Of a stretch of DNA of 64,000 bases, positions 1 to 8,529 are shown in pieces. This stretch comes from Sporobacter termitidis DSM 10068 (lineage in GTDB: Bacteria; Bacillota; Clostridia; Oscillospirales; Oscillospiraceae). Numbering within the stretch: the first letter of the stretch is position 1; every line of letters starts with the position of its first letter. Below the pieces are notes generated by a model. That model was given only the letters and a program-made list of their open reading frames with translations. It searched no databases and was not told the DNA's origin. The position numbers and the translations under genes were made by a program. The stretch lies in assembly GCF_900130065.1 (NCBI RefSeq), contig NZ_FQXV01000005.1, positions 202,574 through 266,573 of the forward strand, read 5' to 3'.

Positions 1-259
1 CGGTCCCGTCCGTGACCGGCTCGAATTTCTGGGCCTCGAACACAAACGCCCGGGCGGCGTTATCGGGGATCACGGCCGGCGTCATCATCTTCTGGTCGAC
101 GCCGAACATCTGCCAGTAAGGCTCTTTTCTGTAGGCCGCCTTCATTGCCTCTTTCATGGAGCACGGATAGGAGTACACCGGCGTTGGGGGCAGCCCCCAC
201 ATGCCCGGGTCTTCGCGCACAATGACAAGTTCCCTGCTGTCAAATTCGGGTACGCTCAT
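1..259 (-). CDS. UroD-like methyltransferase family protein, partial (N-terminus only)
   Basis: The first 86 residues are present and the gene runs off the left edge. The translation begins MSVPEFDSRELVIVREDPG and contains SMKEAMKAAYRKEPYWQMFG, an opening that resembles uroporphyrinogen decarboxylase-like proteins related to MtaA/MtbA corrinoid methyltransferases. I chose the ATG at 259; an in-frame GTG at 268 with AGGAAAG just upstream is a possible alternative. It lies 103 bp downstream of the glycosidase on the same strand and may share its transcript. The metal-binding half of the family is off the window, so the family call rests on the N-terminus and on three complete relatives elsewhere in the window. 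Confidence 0.5.
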   Translation of the reverse strand, partial: MSVPEFDSRELVIVREDPGMWGLPPTPVYSYPCSMKEAMKAAYRKEPYWQMFGVDQKMMTPAVIPDNAARAFVFEAQKFEPVTDGT

Positions 260-362
260 TTCCGTCACTTCTTTCCTATTTTGAATAATTTCCTCCGGAC
301 CGTTTGTACAGTTCCCCGCCTGAAAACCATATCTCTGCACATACCCCCAATCATTTTATAAC

Positions 363-2135
363 TTATAACGCCCTCGCCCCGTACCGGTCGGCCAGGAAGA
401 AGTAGCAGGAGGACGACCAGGCCGACCAGAACAGGCCGCGCTCGCCAAAGGCTGTCAGGCTGCGGTCCTCTTTGCCGGTCAGGGCGTTGTGTATGTGGAA
501 AAAACCGTGCTCCCTGAGCGCCGCGCAGTACTTTACCGCCACGGCCCGGGCCAGGTCGCTCCGCGCGCAGGCCTCAAAGGCCAGGCACATGAGAAATTCA
601 GCGGGTGTGATGACGCTGCCCTTCGTAAAACCGTGGGCGAAGTAATCGCTGGCCGGGCTTTCCGTCGCCAGGCCGTAGGGCGTGTCGAAGCCGTCGGGAC
701 CGAAAATATAAGCCAGGCTTTTATCAATAACCTCCTGCGGCAGCTTTTTCCCCAGCACCAGCGGAAGATAAAGCGGGATGGTGGCGGAATCCGACCGCTG
801 CCCCGTTTCGGCATTGAACGCAAACCAGCGTTCGCCGTCCCAGAATTTCTCGACGATTTTCCGGGTCAGCGCGTCCGCGCGCGCCTCCCAGGCGGCGCAC
901 TCCGCCTCGGGCCGGCCCACCTCCCGCCCGAGCCTTGCCACGGCGTCCATCTGCGCGGCCAGAAGCGCGTTCAGGTCAGGGCTGGCGCAGGGAAAGCCGA
1001 CGTTAAAGTACGGCGCATCTTCCCAGCCCGTTTCGATGAGGCTCTGGAATTCCGCCAGGCCGTCCTTGTCCTTGTCCCGGAATTTGAAAAAGTACTCCGT
1101 CCACCGGATGAGCCCGTCCAGTACCCGCTCCTTGCTCTCGGCGGGAACGTCGGCGAGCTTGCCGTTGTCCATCAGCCAGAGCAGCATGAGGCCGTGCACC
1201 GGCGGCTTCAGCCCCTCGTTGGGGAGCGCCTTAAAGCCCAGGGCGTCCGTCAGCCGGCCGTTTTTATCCTGATGGTCGAAGCCGGAGCAGAAAACCTCCC
1301 ACGCAAGCTCCGGGTCCCGCGACAGCCAGACGGCCTGCATGGGCTGCTGCCAGACGAAGGCCGCCTCAAAGATGCCGTGCACCATCTTCACCATGGTGTG
1401 CCGATAATCCGACTCGCCGTCCGGCTCCACGATCATGCTCCAGGTGTACCAGAGCGCCTGCAGGCGCTTCGGCTCAAAGGCGGCGGGAAGACCCGGCATC
1501 ACGCGGGCGCAAAAATCGTCAAAGTCCGCTTTGACCGATTCGACGCAGTCTTCATAGGAGGGATAGTCCGCCCGTGGACGCGGTTCGGGATCGACCATGA
1601 AGTCCTCAAGGGCCAGCCGGATATCGCCGTTTTGATCCGGGCTCAGCTCCAGATACGCCGGATATGCTTTCAGCGTACCCCCCAGGGGCTTCACCAGCAG
1701 CCGGGACGCCCGGAAATCCACAAGATACGCGCCCTCGCCGTCCAGCAGGTTCACAATGCCCGGCGACAGGAACTTCAGCGTCGGCGTAATCCTCAGGCTG
1801 ATCCCGTCTGTGCTGGTGCACATAACGAGCCGCCGCGCACCGATACAGAAACGCACCGCGCCGTGGTTCGTCTCCAAAATCACCTCGTAGGGTGTCGTTG
1901 AGATGACGCAGGGCAGCGCCTTCCCATTCTTCACAGCCTCCAGCTTCACCTGGCGGAAGCCGTTGGGCGTGTTGAAGCTTTCCACGCCCCCGCCGAGGAT
2001 CCTGCAGTTGCACAGCCAGAGCGTGCATTTTCCGAACAGGTTTTCCCCGGCGTTATCGTTGGCAAAAGCGAGATAGGAGCCCCTGCGGGAATACGGTGCG
2101 TCGAGCAGATCGACAAACAGCTTGCTTTGAATCAT
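363..2135 (-). CDS. GH63/MGH1-like (alpha/alpha)6-barrel glycosidase
   Basis: A 590-residue protein with an N-terminal beta-rich part (about 1-200) and a C-terminal helical-barrel part (about 220-590) typical of trehalase-like and mannosylglycerate-hydrolase-like glycosidases. The segment LIETGWEDAPYF matches the GWDD(S/A)P-type motif that carries the catalytic acid in this clan. GFTKGSVITPAEFLM near residue 510 resembles the later conserved segment of the barrel. There is no signal peptide, so it is probably cytoplasmic. It follows a GH3 remnant by 58 bp on the same strand, suggesting a former carbohydrate-use operon. The substrate cannot be read from sequence. Start: ATG at 2135 preceded by GAAAGGAGAAG. 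Confidence 0.7.
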   Translation of the reverse strand: MIQSKLFVDLLDAPYSRRGSYLAFANDNAGENLFGKCTLWLCNCRILGGGVESFNTPNGFRQVKLEAVKNGKALPCVISTTPYEVILETNHGAVRFCIGARRLVMCTSTDGISLRITPTLKFLSPGIVNLLDGEGAYLVDFRASRLLVKPLGGTLKAYPAYLELSPDQNGDIRLALEDFMVDPEPRPRADYPSYEDCVESVKADFDDFCARVMPGLPAAFEPKRLQALWYTWSMIVEPDGESDYRHTMVKMVHGIFEAAFVWQQPMQAVWLSRDPELAWEVFCSGFDHQDKNGRLTDALGFKALPNEGLKPPVHGLMLLWLMDNGKLADVPAESKERVLDGLIRWTEYFFKFRDKDKDGLAEFQSLIETGWEDAPYFNVGFPCASPDLNALLAAQMDAVARLGREVGRPEAECAAWEARADALTRKIVEKFWDGERWFAFNAETGQRSDSATIPLYLPLVLGKKLPQEVIDKSLAYIFGPDGFDTPYGLATESPASDYFAHGFTKGSVITPAEFLMCLAFEACARSDLARAVAVKYCAALREHGFFHIHNALTGKEDRSLTAFGERGLFWSAWSSSCYFFLADRYGARAL

Positions 2136-2193
2136 GGCTCTTCTCCTTTCAGCGCGTCGGACGACGCGTTTTTATGACATCGCGGCTGTGCTT

Positions 2194-2637
2194 CTACCCC
2201 GGGTCTCGCGCCGGAGCTTTGGTCGCTTCGGCCGCCGGCGCATTGCGCAGGATGCTGCTCAGCACATTGCGGCAGCAGCGCCGGAGGTCCTCCTCCCCAA
2301 GCGCGCCGGATTTGAGCCCCTTTAAAAGCGCCCTTCTGTAGCTGCGCCGGTAATCGTCCAGCCACTTTTTCGTGGCGATGGTGTAGCCGGCCTTCTCCAG
2401 CCCCTCGAGGATGCTGACGGAATGACGCTCGTTGACCTCGCCGCTGCCTGTGCCGCCCTTGGCGGTCATGCCGGCCCCGGCGCCGTACAGCGCGAGCTTC
2501 TGGGGCACCATCGGCAATACCCCGCTGTTTTCCAGCAGCACGATGCTCTCGGCGGCCGCCCTGCAGGCAACCCGGCGGTTGTCCCGCTCCCGCTGCGTCT
2601 CCTCCGCCGAGGCCCGCGCCCTTGTCCTCGGTTCCAT
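2194..2637 (-). pseudogene. Internally deleted GH3 beta-glucosidase remnant
   Basis: The 147-residue frame carries two separate parts of a GH3 enzyme of the domain-swapped type. Residues 20-95 match the opening of the (alpha/beta)6 domain, with AAAESIVLLENSGVLPM and GAGMTAKGGTGSGEVNERH. Residues about 108-137 (LKSGALGEEDLRRCCRNVLS) match the very end of full-length proteins. The roughly 600 residues between them, including the whole TIM barrel, are missing, so it cannot be a glucosidase. The frame is open across the junction near WLDDYRRSYRRALLKG, which points to an in-frame deletion rather than decay by stops. A good promoter (2677-2704) and a GGGAGG site precede ATG 2637, so it may still be expressed as a leader gene of the GH63-like operon. 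Confidence 0.65.
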
Positions 2638-2676
2638 ATAAATATGCTTCCTCCCTTAAATTGGTATAATAAGTAC

Positions 2677-2704
2677 ATTATACGCCCCGCCGCCTGATAT
2701 TCAA
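2677..2704 (-). promoter_or_regulatory. Sigma-A-type promoter for the GH3 remnant/glycosidase transcript
   Basis: On the minus strand TTGAAT (2699-2704) is followed after 16 bp by TATAAT (2677-2682). Transcription would start near 2670, about 30 bp before ATG 2637. Confidence 0.6.
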
Positions 2705-2854
2705 GAATAATGAGGGCAAGGTCCATGCTTGACTTTTGCGCGCTTTACGGTTTAACTGAATAGTAAAAGCATATACCGGAACGGGCGGATATAGAATTCG
2801 TCCCGGCGGCGGTGTGTCGCTATATTGGCTTGCATTTTCCCGGGAGGACATTTC

Positions 2855-5782
2855 ATGGCGCATCCATCGAAATCAGTTATAGATTACAGGGCCGAGCACT
2901 ACCGATTTTTTGCCCTGTCGTTTCTTTATAAACCGAGCCGGGCGCTGGTCCGGCACTTTCTGAGCGTGGCCGCCGGAGCGCAGACCGGGGATGACCGGCC
3001 GGACGTGGCGGCGCTTTGCAAAGCGCTTTCCGGCGCGGCGGCGCTGGACGACAAGGGCTGGGCAGCGCTGGGCGGCGAGTATTCCGCGCTCTTTGAGGGT
3101 ACGGACGGGCGGTTTCTGCCGCTGTGGGAATCGTCCTTTATCGAGCGCGGCGTCCTGTTGAACGAGACGACGCGCCGCGTCAAACAGCACTACAGGCGCC
3201 GGGGCGTCAGGCTCCGCGCGGCGTCCTGCCAGCTGGAGGACCATATCGGCGTTGAGACCGCCTTTATGTACCATCTGATCACGGCGGGCACGGACTCTTT
3301 TAACGATCAGGAGGAGTTTCTCCGCGCGCACCTGCGCACCTTCGGGGAGTCTTTCCGCAGCATGCTTCAGGCACAAATGGCCGGCGGCTATTGGGCGGCC
3401 CTCAGTGACTATTTCGCGGCGTTTCTCCGGGCGGACCTGTCCTTTCTGGGGTCGGCGCGGACGTCTGTACCGCCAGTCCAGCTCCCGGAGGATAGAGAAT
3501 TCCTATCGGCTTTGTTTGATATCGCAGGCCCGGAAGAGCTTGAAGAGCCGCCGTTAAGGCGGGTACCGGTCTCCGGGACGAATAACTGCGGCGGGCGGTG
3601 CCTGTTTTACGCCCGGGTGCAGGACGGCGCCGTCCTGCGCCTCGACGGCGGCAGGCAGAAGCCCGAAGTGTCCGGCGAGGCGCAGCTTCCCTGCGTGCGC
3701 GGCGCCGGTTACCGGCAGACGTACCTGAACGCGTCGCGCCTGCGCTATCCGATGAAGCGCGCCGGCCGGCGCGGCGAAGGCCGCTTTGAGCGGATTTCGT
3801 GGGACGAAGCGCTGGATGTTCTGACCTTTAAAATGAAGGACATCAAGGACCGCTACGGCCCCGCTTCGCGTTATGTCAACTATGCCACCGGCGTTGCCGG
3901 CGTTATGCGCGGGGACAAGCTGGCGCGGCACCTGTTGGCGCTGGACGGCGGGTATCTCGGACTGTACAACACCTACAGCTCGGCCTGCGCCGAAATCGCA
4001 ACGCCCTACGTCTACGGGACGCTGCAGACCGGCAGCACCTCCGACACGCTCCCGGATTCAAAACTCATCATCCTCTGGGGGCACAACCCTTTGGAGACGA
4101 TCTTCAATCCGATGACGCGCCGGGAGCTGATGCGCGCCAGGAAGGAGGGCGTCCGGATCATCGCGGTCGACCCGCGGTACAGCGACTCCGCCAGGCTGTA
4201 CGCCGACGAGTGGATCGGCCTCCGCCCGACGACCGACGGCGCGTTCATCGACGCGATGGCCCACGTCATCCTGACGGAGGGCCTGCAGGATCAGGCCTTC
4301 ATGGACGCCTGCTGCCTGGGCTTTGACCGCGGCCATATGCCCGAGGGCTATAAAGACGCCGAAAATTATGCAGACTACTGCCTGGGCCGGTCCGACGGCG
4401 TGCCGAAAACGCCGGCGTGGGCATCGAAAATCACCGGCGTCCCCGCCGAGGTCATCGCGGGGCTCGCGCGGGAATACGCGCGCAGCAAGCCGGCGGCGCT
4501 GCTGCCGGGTCTGGGCTATCAGCGCCACGGCAACGGCGAGCAGGCCGTCCGGGGCCTCATAATGCTCGCCTGCCTGACGGGCAACGTGGGCGTGCGGGGC
4601 GGCAACGCGGCCGGGCTGGGACACGTCCGCCAGCACCGCCTGCCATCCGCCGGGATCGCCGCGAATCCGCTGGGTCTGTCCATCCCGTCCTTCCTCTGGA
4701 CGGATGCTGTCGCCCGAGGCACGGCGCTGACGGCAAAGGACGGCGTCCGAGGCGCCGGGCACCTGCCCGCACCCGTTAAAATGATTTTTAATCTGGCCGG
4801 CAACGCGCTGCTCAATCAGCACAGCGACGTCAACGCCACCGCAAAAATACTGGCGGACGACTCGCTCTGCGAGTTTATCGTCTGCTCTGACGTCTTTATG
4901 ACCCCCAGCGCGAAATTTGCCGACCTGCTCCTGCCGGGCACCTCCCTGTTTGAGACGGAAAACATCTGTTCGCCGTGGGACCAGGGCAACTATCTGCTGT
5001 ACAACAGCGGGGCCGTTCCGCCGCTCTTTGAATCACGCTTCGAATACGGCTGGCTCAGCGAGCTGGCCGGGCGGCTTGGATTGAAGGGGGATTTTACCAA
5101 GGGACACGCAACGGCGGCGGATTGGCTGCGCGGCAGCTACGAAGAGGTCCGCCTGGAAGAAAAAGAACTGCCGCCTTACGACGTGTTTAAACAGTCGGGC
5201 GGCTGGCAGTATAAAAACAACAAAAGCTTTGTGGCGTTTGAAAACGAGGTCCGCGACCCGGCAAACCATCCATTCCCGACGCCCTCGGGGAAAATTGAGA
5301 TATTTTCTCCCCGGCTGCACGATATGAGCCAGCCGGACGATATCCCGGCTATTCCAAAGTACGTCCCCAGCTTCGAGGGGCCGGCGGACGAAAAGCGCGC
5401 GCAGTATCCGCTGCAGCTCATCGCCTGGCACATGAAGACGCGCTGCCATTCGATCCACTTCCACGCCGATCCCCTGGACGCCGGAGAAGAGCAGGTGCTC
5501 TGGATGCACCCGGAGGACGCCGCTGTCCGGGGTGTCACCAGCGGGGACGAGGTGTCCGTCTGGAACGGCCGGGGCAAGGCGTACCTCAAGGCGCACATCA
5601 CCGACAGGATCGTCCCCGGCGCCGTGGCCATGCCGCAGGGCGCCTGGTACAGGCCGGGACTGGATGGGACCGACCTGGGCGGCTGCATCAACGTCCTGAC
5701 CACCCTGCGCCCCACCCCTCTGGCCAAGGGCAATCCCCAGCACTCCAACCTCGTCGAGGTCGCCCTCCGCCGGGCGGAGTGA
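2855..5782 (+). CDS. TorD-like chaperone domain fused to DMSO-reductase-family molybdopterin oxidoreductase
   Basis: A 975-residue two-part protein. Residues about 1-215 look like the TorD/DmsD redox-enzyme maturation chaperone (ALGGEYSALFEGTDGRFLPLW, QLEDHIGVETAFMYHL). From about residue 236 it is a molybdo-bis(MGD) catalytic subunit: an iron-sulfur segment (Cys245, Cys249, Cys280), the molybdopterin domain with LYNTYSSACAE, where the Ser fits the Mo-ligand position of DmsA-type enzymes, and a C-terminal molydopterin-binding domain from about 840. The first of the four expected cluster cysteines is Gly241 (SGTNNCGGRC). No twin-arginine signal is visible, so a cytoplasmic site is likely, and no electron-transfer or membrane subunit is adjacent. 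Start: ATG 2855 with GGGAGGA six bases upstream, preferred over a TTG at 2825. Substrate unknown. Confidence 0.8.
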   Translation: MAHPSKSVIDYRAEHYRFFALSFLYKPSRALVRHFLSVAAGAQTGDDRPDVAALCKALSGAAALDDKGWAALGGEYSALFEGTDGRFLPLWESSFIERGVLLNETTRRVKQHYRRRGVRLRAASCQLEDHIGVETAFMYHLITAGTDSFNDQEEFLRAHLRTFGESFRSMLQAQMAGGYWAALSDYFAAFLRADLSFLGSARTSVPPVQLPEDREFLSALFDIAGPEELEEPPLRRVPVSGTNNCGGRCLFYARVQDGAVLRLDGGRQKPEVSGEAQLPCVRGAGYRQTYLNASRLRYPMKRAGRRGEGRFERISWDEALDVLTFKMKDIKDRYGPASRYVNYATGVAGVMRGDKLARHLLALDGGYLGLYNTYSSACAEIATPYVYGTLQTGSTSDTLPDSKLIILWGHNPLETIFNPMTRRELMRARKEGVRIIAVDPRYSDSARLYADEWIGLRPTTDGAFIDAMAHVILTEGLQDQAFMDACCLGFDRGHMPEGYKDAENYADYCLGRSDGVPKTPAWASKITGVPAEVIAGLAREYARSKPAALLPGLGYQRHGNGEQAVRGLIMLACLTGNVGVRGGNAAGLGHVRQHRLPSAGIAANPLGLSIPSFLWTDAVARGTALTAKDGVRGAGHLPAPVKMIFNLAGNALLNQHSDVNATAKILADDSLCEFIVCSDVFMTPSAKFADLLLPGTSLFETENICSPWDQGNYLLYNSGAVPPLFESRFEYGWLSELAGRLGLKGDFTKGHATAADWLRGSYEEVRLEEKELPPYDVFKQSGGWQYKNNKSFVAFENEVRDPANHPFPTPSGKIEIFSPRLHDMSQPDDIPAIPKYVPSFEGPADEKRAQYPLQLIAWHMKTRCHSIHFHADPLDAGEEQVLWMHPEDAAVRGVTSGDEVSVWNGRGKAYLKAHITDRIVPGAVAMPQGAWYRPGLDGTDLGGCINVLTTLRPTPLAKGNPQHSNLVEVALRRAE

Positions 5783-5876
5783 ACGGCTTTGTGCTTGCCG
5801 TCAGCATTTTATTCTGTATTTGAATATCGTAAAGCTTTGCAGGATACAAGCGAATTTTGTAAACGGCTTTGAACAG

Positions 5877-5926
5877 ATACCGGCAGTCAGCGGATATCCC
5901 ATCAGCTGGCTGCCGGTATTTTTATT
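5877..5926 (+). terminator. Terminator of the molybdoenzyme gene
   Basis: Inverted repeat ATACCGGCAG (5877-5886) and CTGCCGGTAT (5910-5919) followed by TTTTTATTT. It sits in the 312-base gap 5783-6094; apart from this hairpin and a weak possible promoter (TTGCCT-18-TTATAT around 5950-5980) I see nothing in that gap. Confidence 0.7.
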
Positions 5927-6094
5927 TAAAGTATGTGGATTTCTCCTCTTGCCTGGCCATATTTTACCTCGATTATATACCGGGCGGATGTGCTTGGCTG
6001 CCTTAATTTCCGCCGCGGCGGCAATAATAACTGCATGCGGCGGCACCCGCCCTCTCCATTCCCCGCCGGGAAAAATACAAGGATGTGATGAATT

Positions 6095-6703
6095 GTGCCG
6101 AAAGATTCAAAAGCCGCCGCCGAGCTGATGCGGCGGTATGGCGCCCTGAAAGAAAAGGTTGTCGAAAGGAAAGCCGCTTTTAAGGCCCTGTGCGACTTTA
6201 TTGAAAGCAAAACGGAATGGCTGACGGCCCCCGCCAGTACGCGCTTTCATCTGTCAAAAAAGCACGGCCTGCTGGAGCACTCCTGCAACGTGGCGGAGAC
6301 GATGCTGAAAATAAAGGACGCCCTGGCGCCCGGCATTTCGGACGAAAGCTGCGTCATCGTGGCCCTGCTTCACGATCTCGGCAAGGCGGGCATGCCCGGA
6401 AGCCCCCAGTATCTTGCCGGTCTGCCGGCGGAACGCCAGAACCGGTACGGGCACCCAGGCTGGGCGCCGTACCGGTTCAACAATGATCTGACGTATCTGA
6501 GCGTTCCGGTCCGGAGCCTGTATCTGGCGCTCCCTCACCTGCCCCTGTCCGAAGAGGAGGCGCAGGCCATCGTCTACCACGACGGGCAGTATGTGGAAGA
6601 CAACCGCAGCGTCGCCAGGCACGAGACGCCCCTGACCCTGCTGCTGCAATACGCCGATAACTGGTGCGCGTTCGTAACGGAAAGCGCCTATACCCGGCCA
6701 TAG
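6095..6703 (+). CDS. HD-domain phosphohydrolase-like protein
   Basis: A 202-residue protein with an HD-type metal site: GLLEHSCNVAETM gives the first histidine, VALLHDLGKAG the His-Asp pair, and later histidines and Asp (IVYHDGQYV, LQYADNW) can complete it. HD proteins of this kind are metal-dependent phosphohydrolases acting on nucleotides, but the substrate is not visible. There are no extra domains, signal or membrane segments. Start: GTG 6095; the nearby ATG at 6083 is followed at once by a stop and the ATG at 6088 is out of frame. The spacing from AAGGATG is acceptable. It has its own terminator immediately downstream and no obvious operon partner. Confidence 0.75.
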   Translation: MPKDSKAAAELMRRYGALKEKVVERKAAFKALCDFIESKTEWLTAPASTRFHLSKKHGLLEHSCNVAETMLKIKDALAPGISDESCVIVALLHDLGKAGMPGSPQYLAGLPAERQNRYGHPGWAPYRFNNDLTYLSVPVRSLYLALPHLPLSEEEAQAIVYHDGQYVEDNRSVARHETPLTLLLQYADNWCAFVTESAYTRP

Positions 6704-6735
6704 GAAAAGCGCCTCATTTCGAGGCGCTTTTTTAT
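6704..6735 (+). terminator. Terminator of the HD-domain gene
   Basis: AAAAGCGCCTC, a short ATTTC loop, then GAGGCGCTTTTTT: a ten-pair stem with a T run directly after the stop codon. Confidence 0.85.
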
Positions 6736-6870
6736 CGCTCGCTTGCAGCGATTTATCAAATAGCCGATGGATAGTATGATTGAGAGGATAATGATGCTCA
6801 TCGACGACCTTTCTCTTCTTCCGCTTTTCGCGCGGTCGCGCCAGGCGGCGGCGATACGCGCAGGACACAA

Positions 6871-7062
6871 TCAATAATACCAGCCGAACATGAACTGCGC
6901 CCGGAGACGGGCCTCTTCTTCCTTCATTCTTTCACGCAGCTCCAGCTCCTCATTTGTCAAAGGCCTCTTCTCTTTTCTGGCGCTCGGTTTCTCTTCCCGG
7001 CCGGACGGCGAACTGCCGGAAACAGGCTTTTCCTCCTTGTTTACCGCATAAACGTATTCCAT
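6871..7062 (-). CDS. Small charged hypothetical protein (63 aa)
   Basis: Begins MEYVYAVNKEEKPVSG, continues with a Lys/Glu-rich middle (EELELRERMKEEEARLRAQ) that should form an amphipathic helix, and ends FMFGWYY. No family recognised. An AAAGGAG site nine bases before ATG 7062 supports translation. It is divergent from the NagZ-like lipoprotein gene, and no good terminator is visible on its side. Confidence 0.5.
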   Translation of the reverse strand: MEYVYAVNKEEKPVSGSSPSGREEKPSARKEKRPLTNEELELRERMKEEEARLRAQFMFGWYY

Positions 7063-7176
7063 GCGCCATGTCTCCTTTATTTGAATGATGCAGACGGCTC
7101 AATACACTCATATGCCGCGGCGCCGCGGGTGTCTCCTCCGACATTGCCGCCGAATGTGTAAAGACGCGTCAAAACT

Positions 7177-7185
7177 TGGTATAAT
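7177..7185 (+). promoter_or_regulatory. Extended -10 promoter for the NagZ-like gene
   Basis: TGGTATAAT is an extended -10 element 33 bases before ATG 7218. No convincing -35 box lies upstream, which is common for extended -10 promoters. Confidence 0.5.
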
Positions 7186-7217
7186 ATACTTCAGAAACAC
7201 GACTGACGGAGGCAACA

Positions 7218-8477
7218 ATGAAAAAAGGTTTTTACGCATTCCGCGTACCGGCACTGGTACTGGCGGCGCTCCTGCTGCTGTCCTTGCCGGCCGGCTGCGG
7301 CGCGCGCCGGGCAGACGAAACCCCCGGCGCCTCCGCGACAGGCGCCAGCACCGCCCAAAGCCCCGCCGTTTCGCTTTCCCCGTCTCCCGAGCCACCGCCT
7401 TCCCCGTCGTCGTCGGAAGCGGTATCCGCTATCCCGGCGGGCTGGCGGGACCATGGCATTTTCGAGGACTTTTATGACGCGGCGTACGTCATGCTGCAGT
7501 CGATGACGCTGGAAGAGAAGATCGGACAGATGCTGCTGGTGCGCTGCCCTCAGGAGGACGCCGCCGGCTTCATCAAAAGCTATCAGCCCGGCGGCCTCGT
7601 TTTATATGAAGCCGACTTTCAGGGTAAGACGGCGGACGGCGTGGTCAAAATGATCGGCGACTATCAGAAGGCCGCGAAAATCCCGATGATGATATCCACC
7701 GACGAAGAGGGCGGGACCGTGGTCAGAATCAGCGGCAACAAGAATCTGGCCGCCCACAAATTTACCTCTCCCCAGGCCGTGTACAAAAGCGGCGGCATGG
7801 CGGCCATCCGCGCCGACGCGCAGAAAAAAGCGGCCCTGTTGAAAAGTCTGGGCCTGAATATGAATCTCGCGCCGGTGGCCGACATCTCCACGAACCCCAA
7901 GGATTATATCTATGCCCGGACCTTCGGCCAGGCGGCGCCGGCGACGGGCGACTATGTCCAGGCCGTGGTGGCGGCCACGCGGGACACGGGGCTTTCCTCC
8001 GCGCTGAAGCATTTTCCGGGATACGGCGGCAACGTGAACACACACACGGGCGCCGCCGTGGACGACCGGCCGCTCAGCGAATTTTATGACAGCGATTTCA
8101 TTCCGTTTGAGAGCGGCATTGCCGCCGGGGCCGAGAGCGTGCTGGTCTCGCATAACATTGTCAATTGCATGGACAAGGGCGTGCCTGCGTCGCTTTCCCC
8201 GGCGGTGCACAATATCCTGAGGACGACGCTGAGCTTTACGGGGATCATCATGACGGACGATTTGTCCATGGACGCCGTCAAGGATGACGCGGGCGCCGGA
8301 GACCCCGTCGTCACGGCGGCACTGGCCGGAAACGACATGCTCCTGCTGCAGGACTACAAGAGCGCCTTTCAGTCTCTCCTCTCCGCCGCCCAAGCCGGCA
8401 CCCTGCCCGCTGAAACGGTCGACCACGCCGCTTTCCGGGTCCTCGCCTGGAAGCTGGCGCGGGGCATCATACAATAA
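7218..8477 (+). CDS. GH3 beta-N-acetylhexosaminidase-like lipoprotein (NagZ/YbbD type)
   Basis: A 419-residue lipoprotein: Lys start, hydrophobic stretch LVLAALLLLSLPAGC with the lipobox Cys at about 27, then a Ser/Pro-rich linker to about residue 75. The GH3 barrel follows with EEKIGQMLLVR, STDEEGGTVVRI, the signature KHFPGYG, and MTDDLSM carrying the catalytic Asp nucleophile. NagZ enzymes use an Asp-x-His pair on a loop after the signature as general acid/base; here that loop reads NVNTHTG, with Asn at the Asp position and the His kept. The role would be removal of N-acetylglucosamine from cell-wall fragments outside the membrane, but activity may be altered. Single gene with its own promoter and terminator. 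Confidence 0.8.
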   Translation: MKKGFYAFRVPALVLAALLLLSLPAGCGARRADETPGASATGASTAQSPAVSLSPSPEPPPSPSSSEAVSAIPAGWRDHGIFEDFYDAAYVMLQSMTLEEKIGQMLLVRCPQEDAAGFIKSYQPGGLVLYEADFQGKTADGVVKMIGDYQKAAKIPMMISTDEEGGTVVRISGNKNLAAHKFTSPQAVYKSGGMAAIRADAQKKAALLKSLGLNMNLAPVADISTNPKDYIYARTFGQAAPATGDYVQAVVAATRDTGLSSALKHFPGYGGNVNTHTGAAVDDRPLSEFYDSDFIPFESGIAAGAESVLVSHNIVNCMDKGVPASLSPAVHNILRTTLSFTGIIMTDDLSMDAVKDDAGAGDPVVTAALAGNDMLLLQDYKSAFQSLLSAAQAGTLPAETVDHAAFRVLAWKLARGIIQ

Positions 8478-8479
8478 AC

Positions 8480-8519
8480 AATCAAAAGGCGGCGCCCTGT
8501 GAGAGCGCCGCCTTTTGAT
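8480..8519. terminator. Bidirectional terminator between convergent genes
   Basis: Stem ATCAAAAGGCGGCGC / GCGCCGCCTTTTGAT with a nine-base loop, A run on one side and T run on the other, between the NagZ-like gene (+) and the VOC gene (-). Confidence 0.85.
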
Positions 8520-8529
8520 CTGCTTATGC

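Noticed and set aside
489..1901. A 470-residue open frame on the plus strand opposite the glycosidase.
   Set aside because: It is Arg/Pro/His-rich without a domain, and the minus-strand frame has family motifs and a ribosome site. GC-rich third positions create long antisense frames throughout this window.
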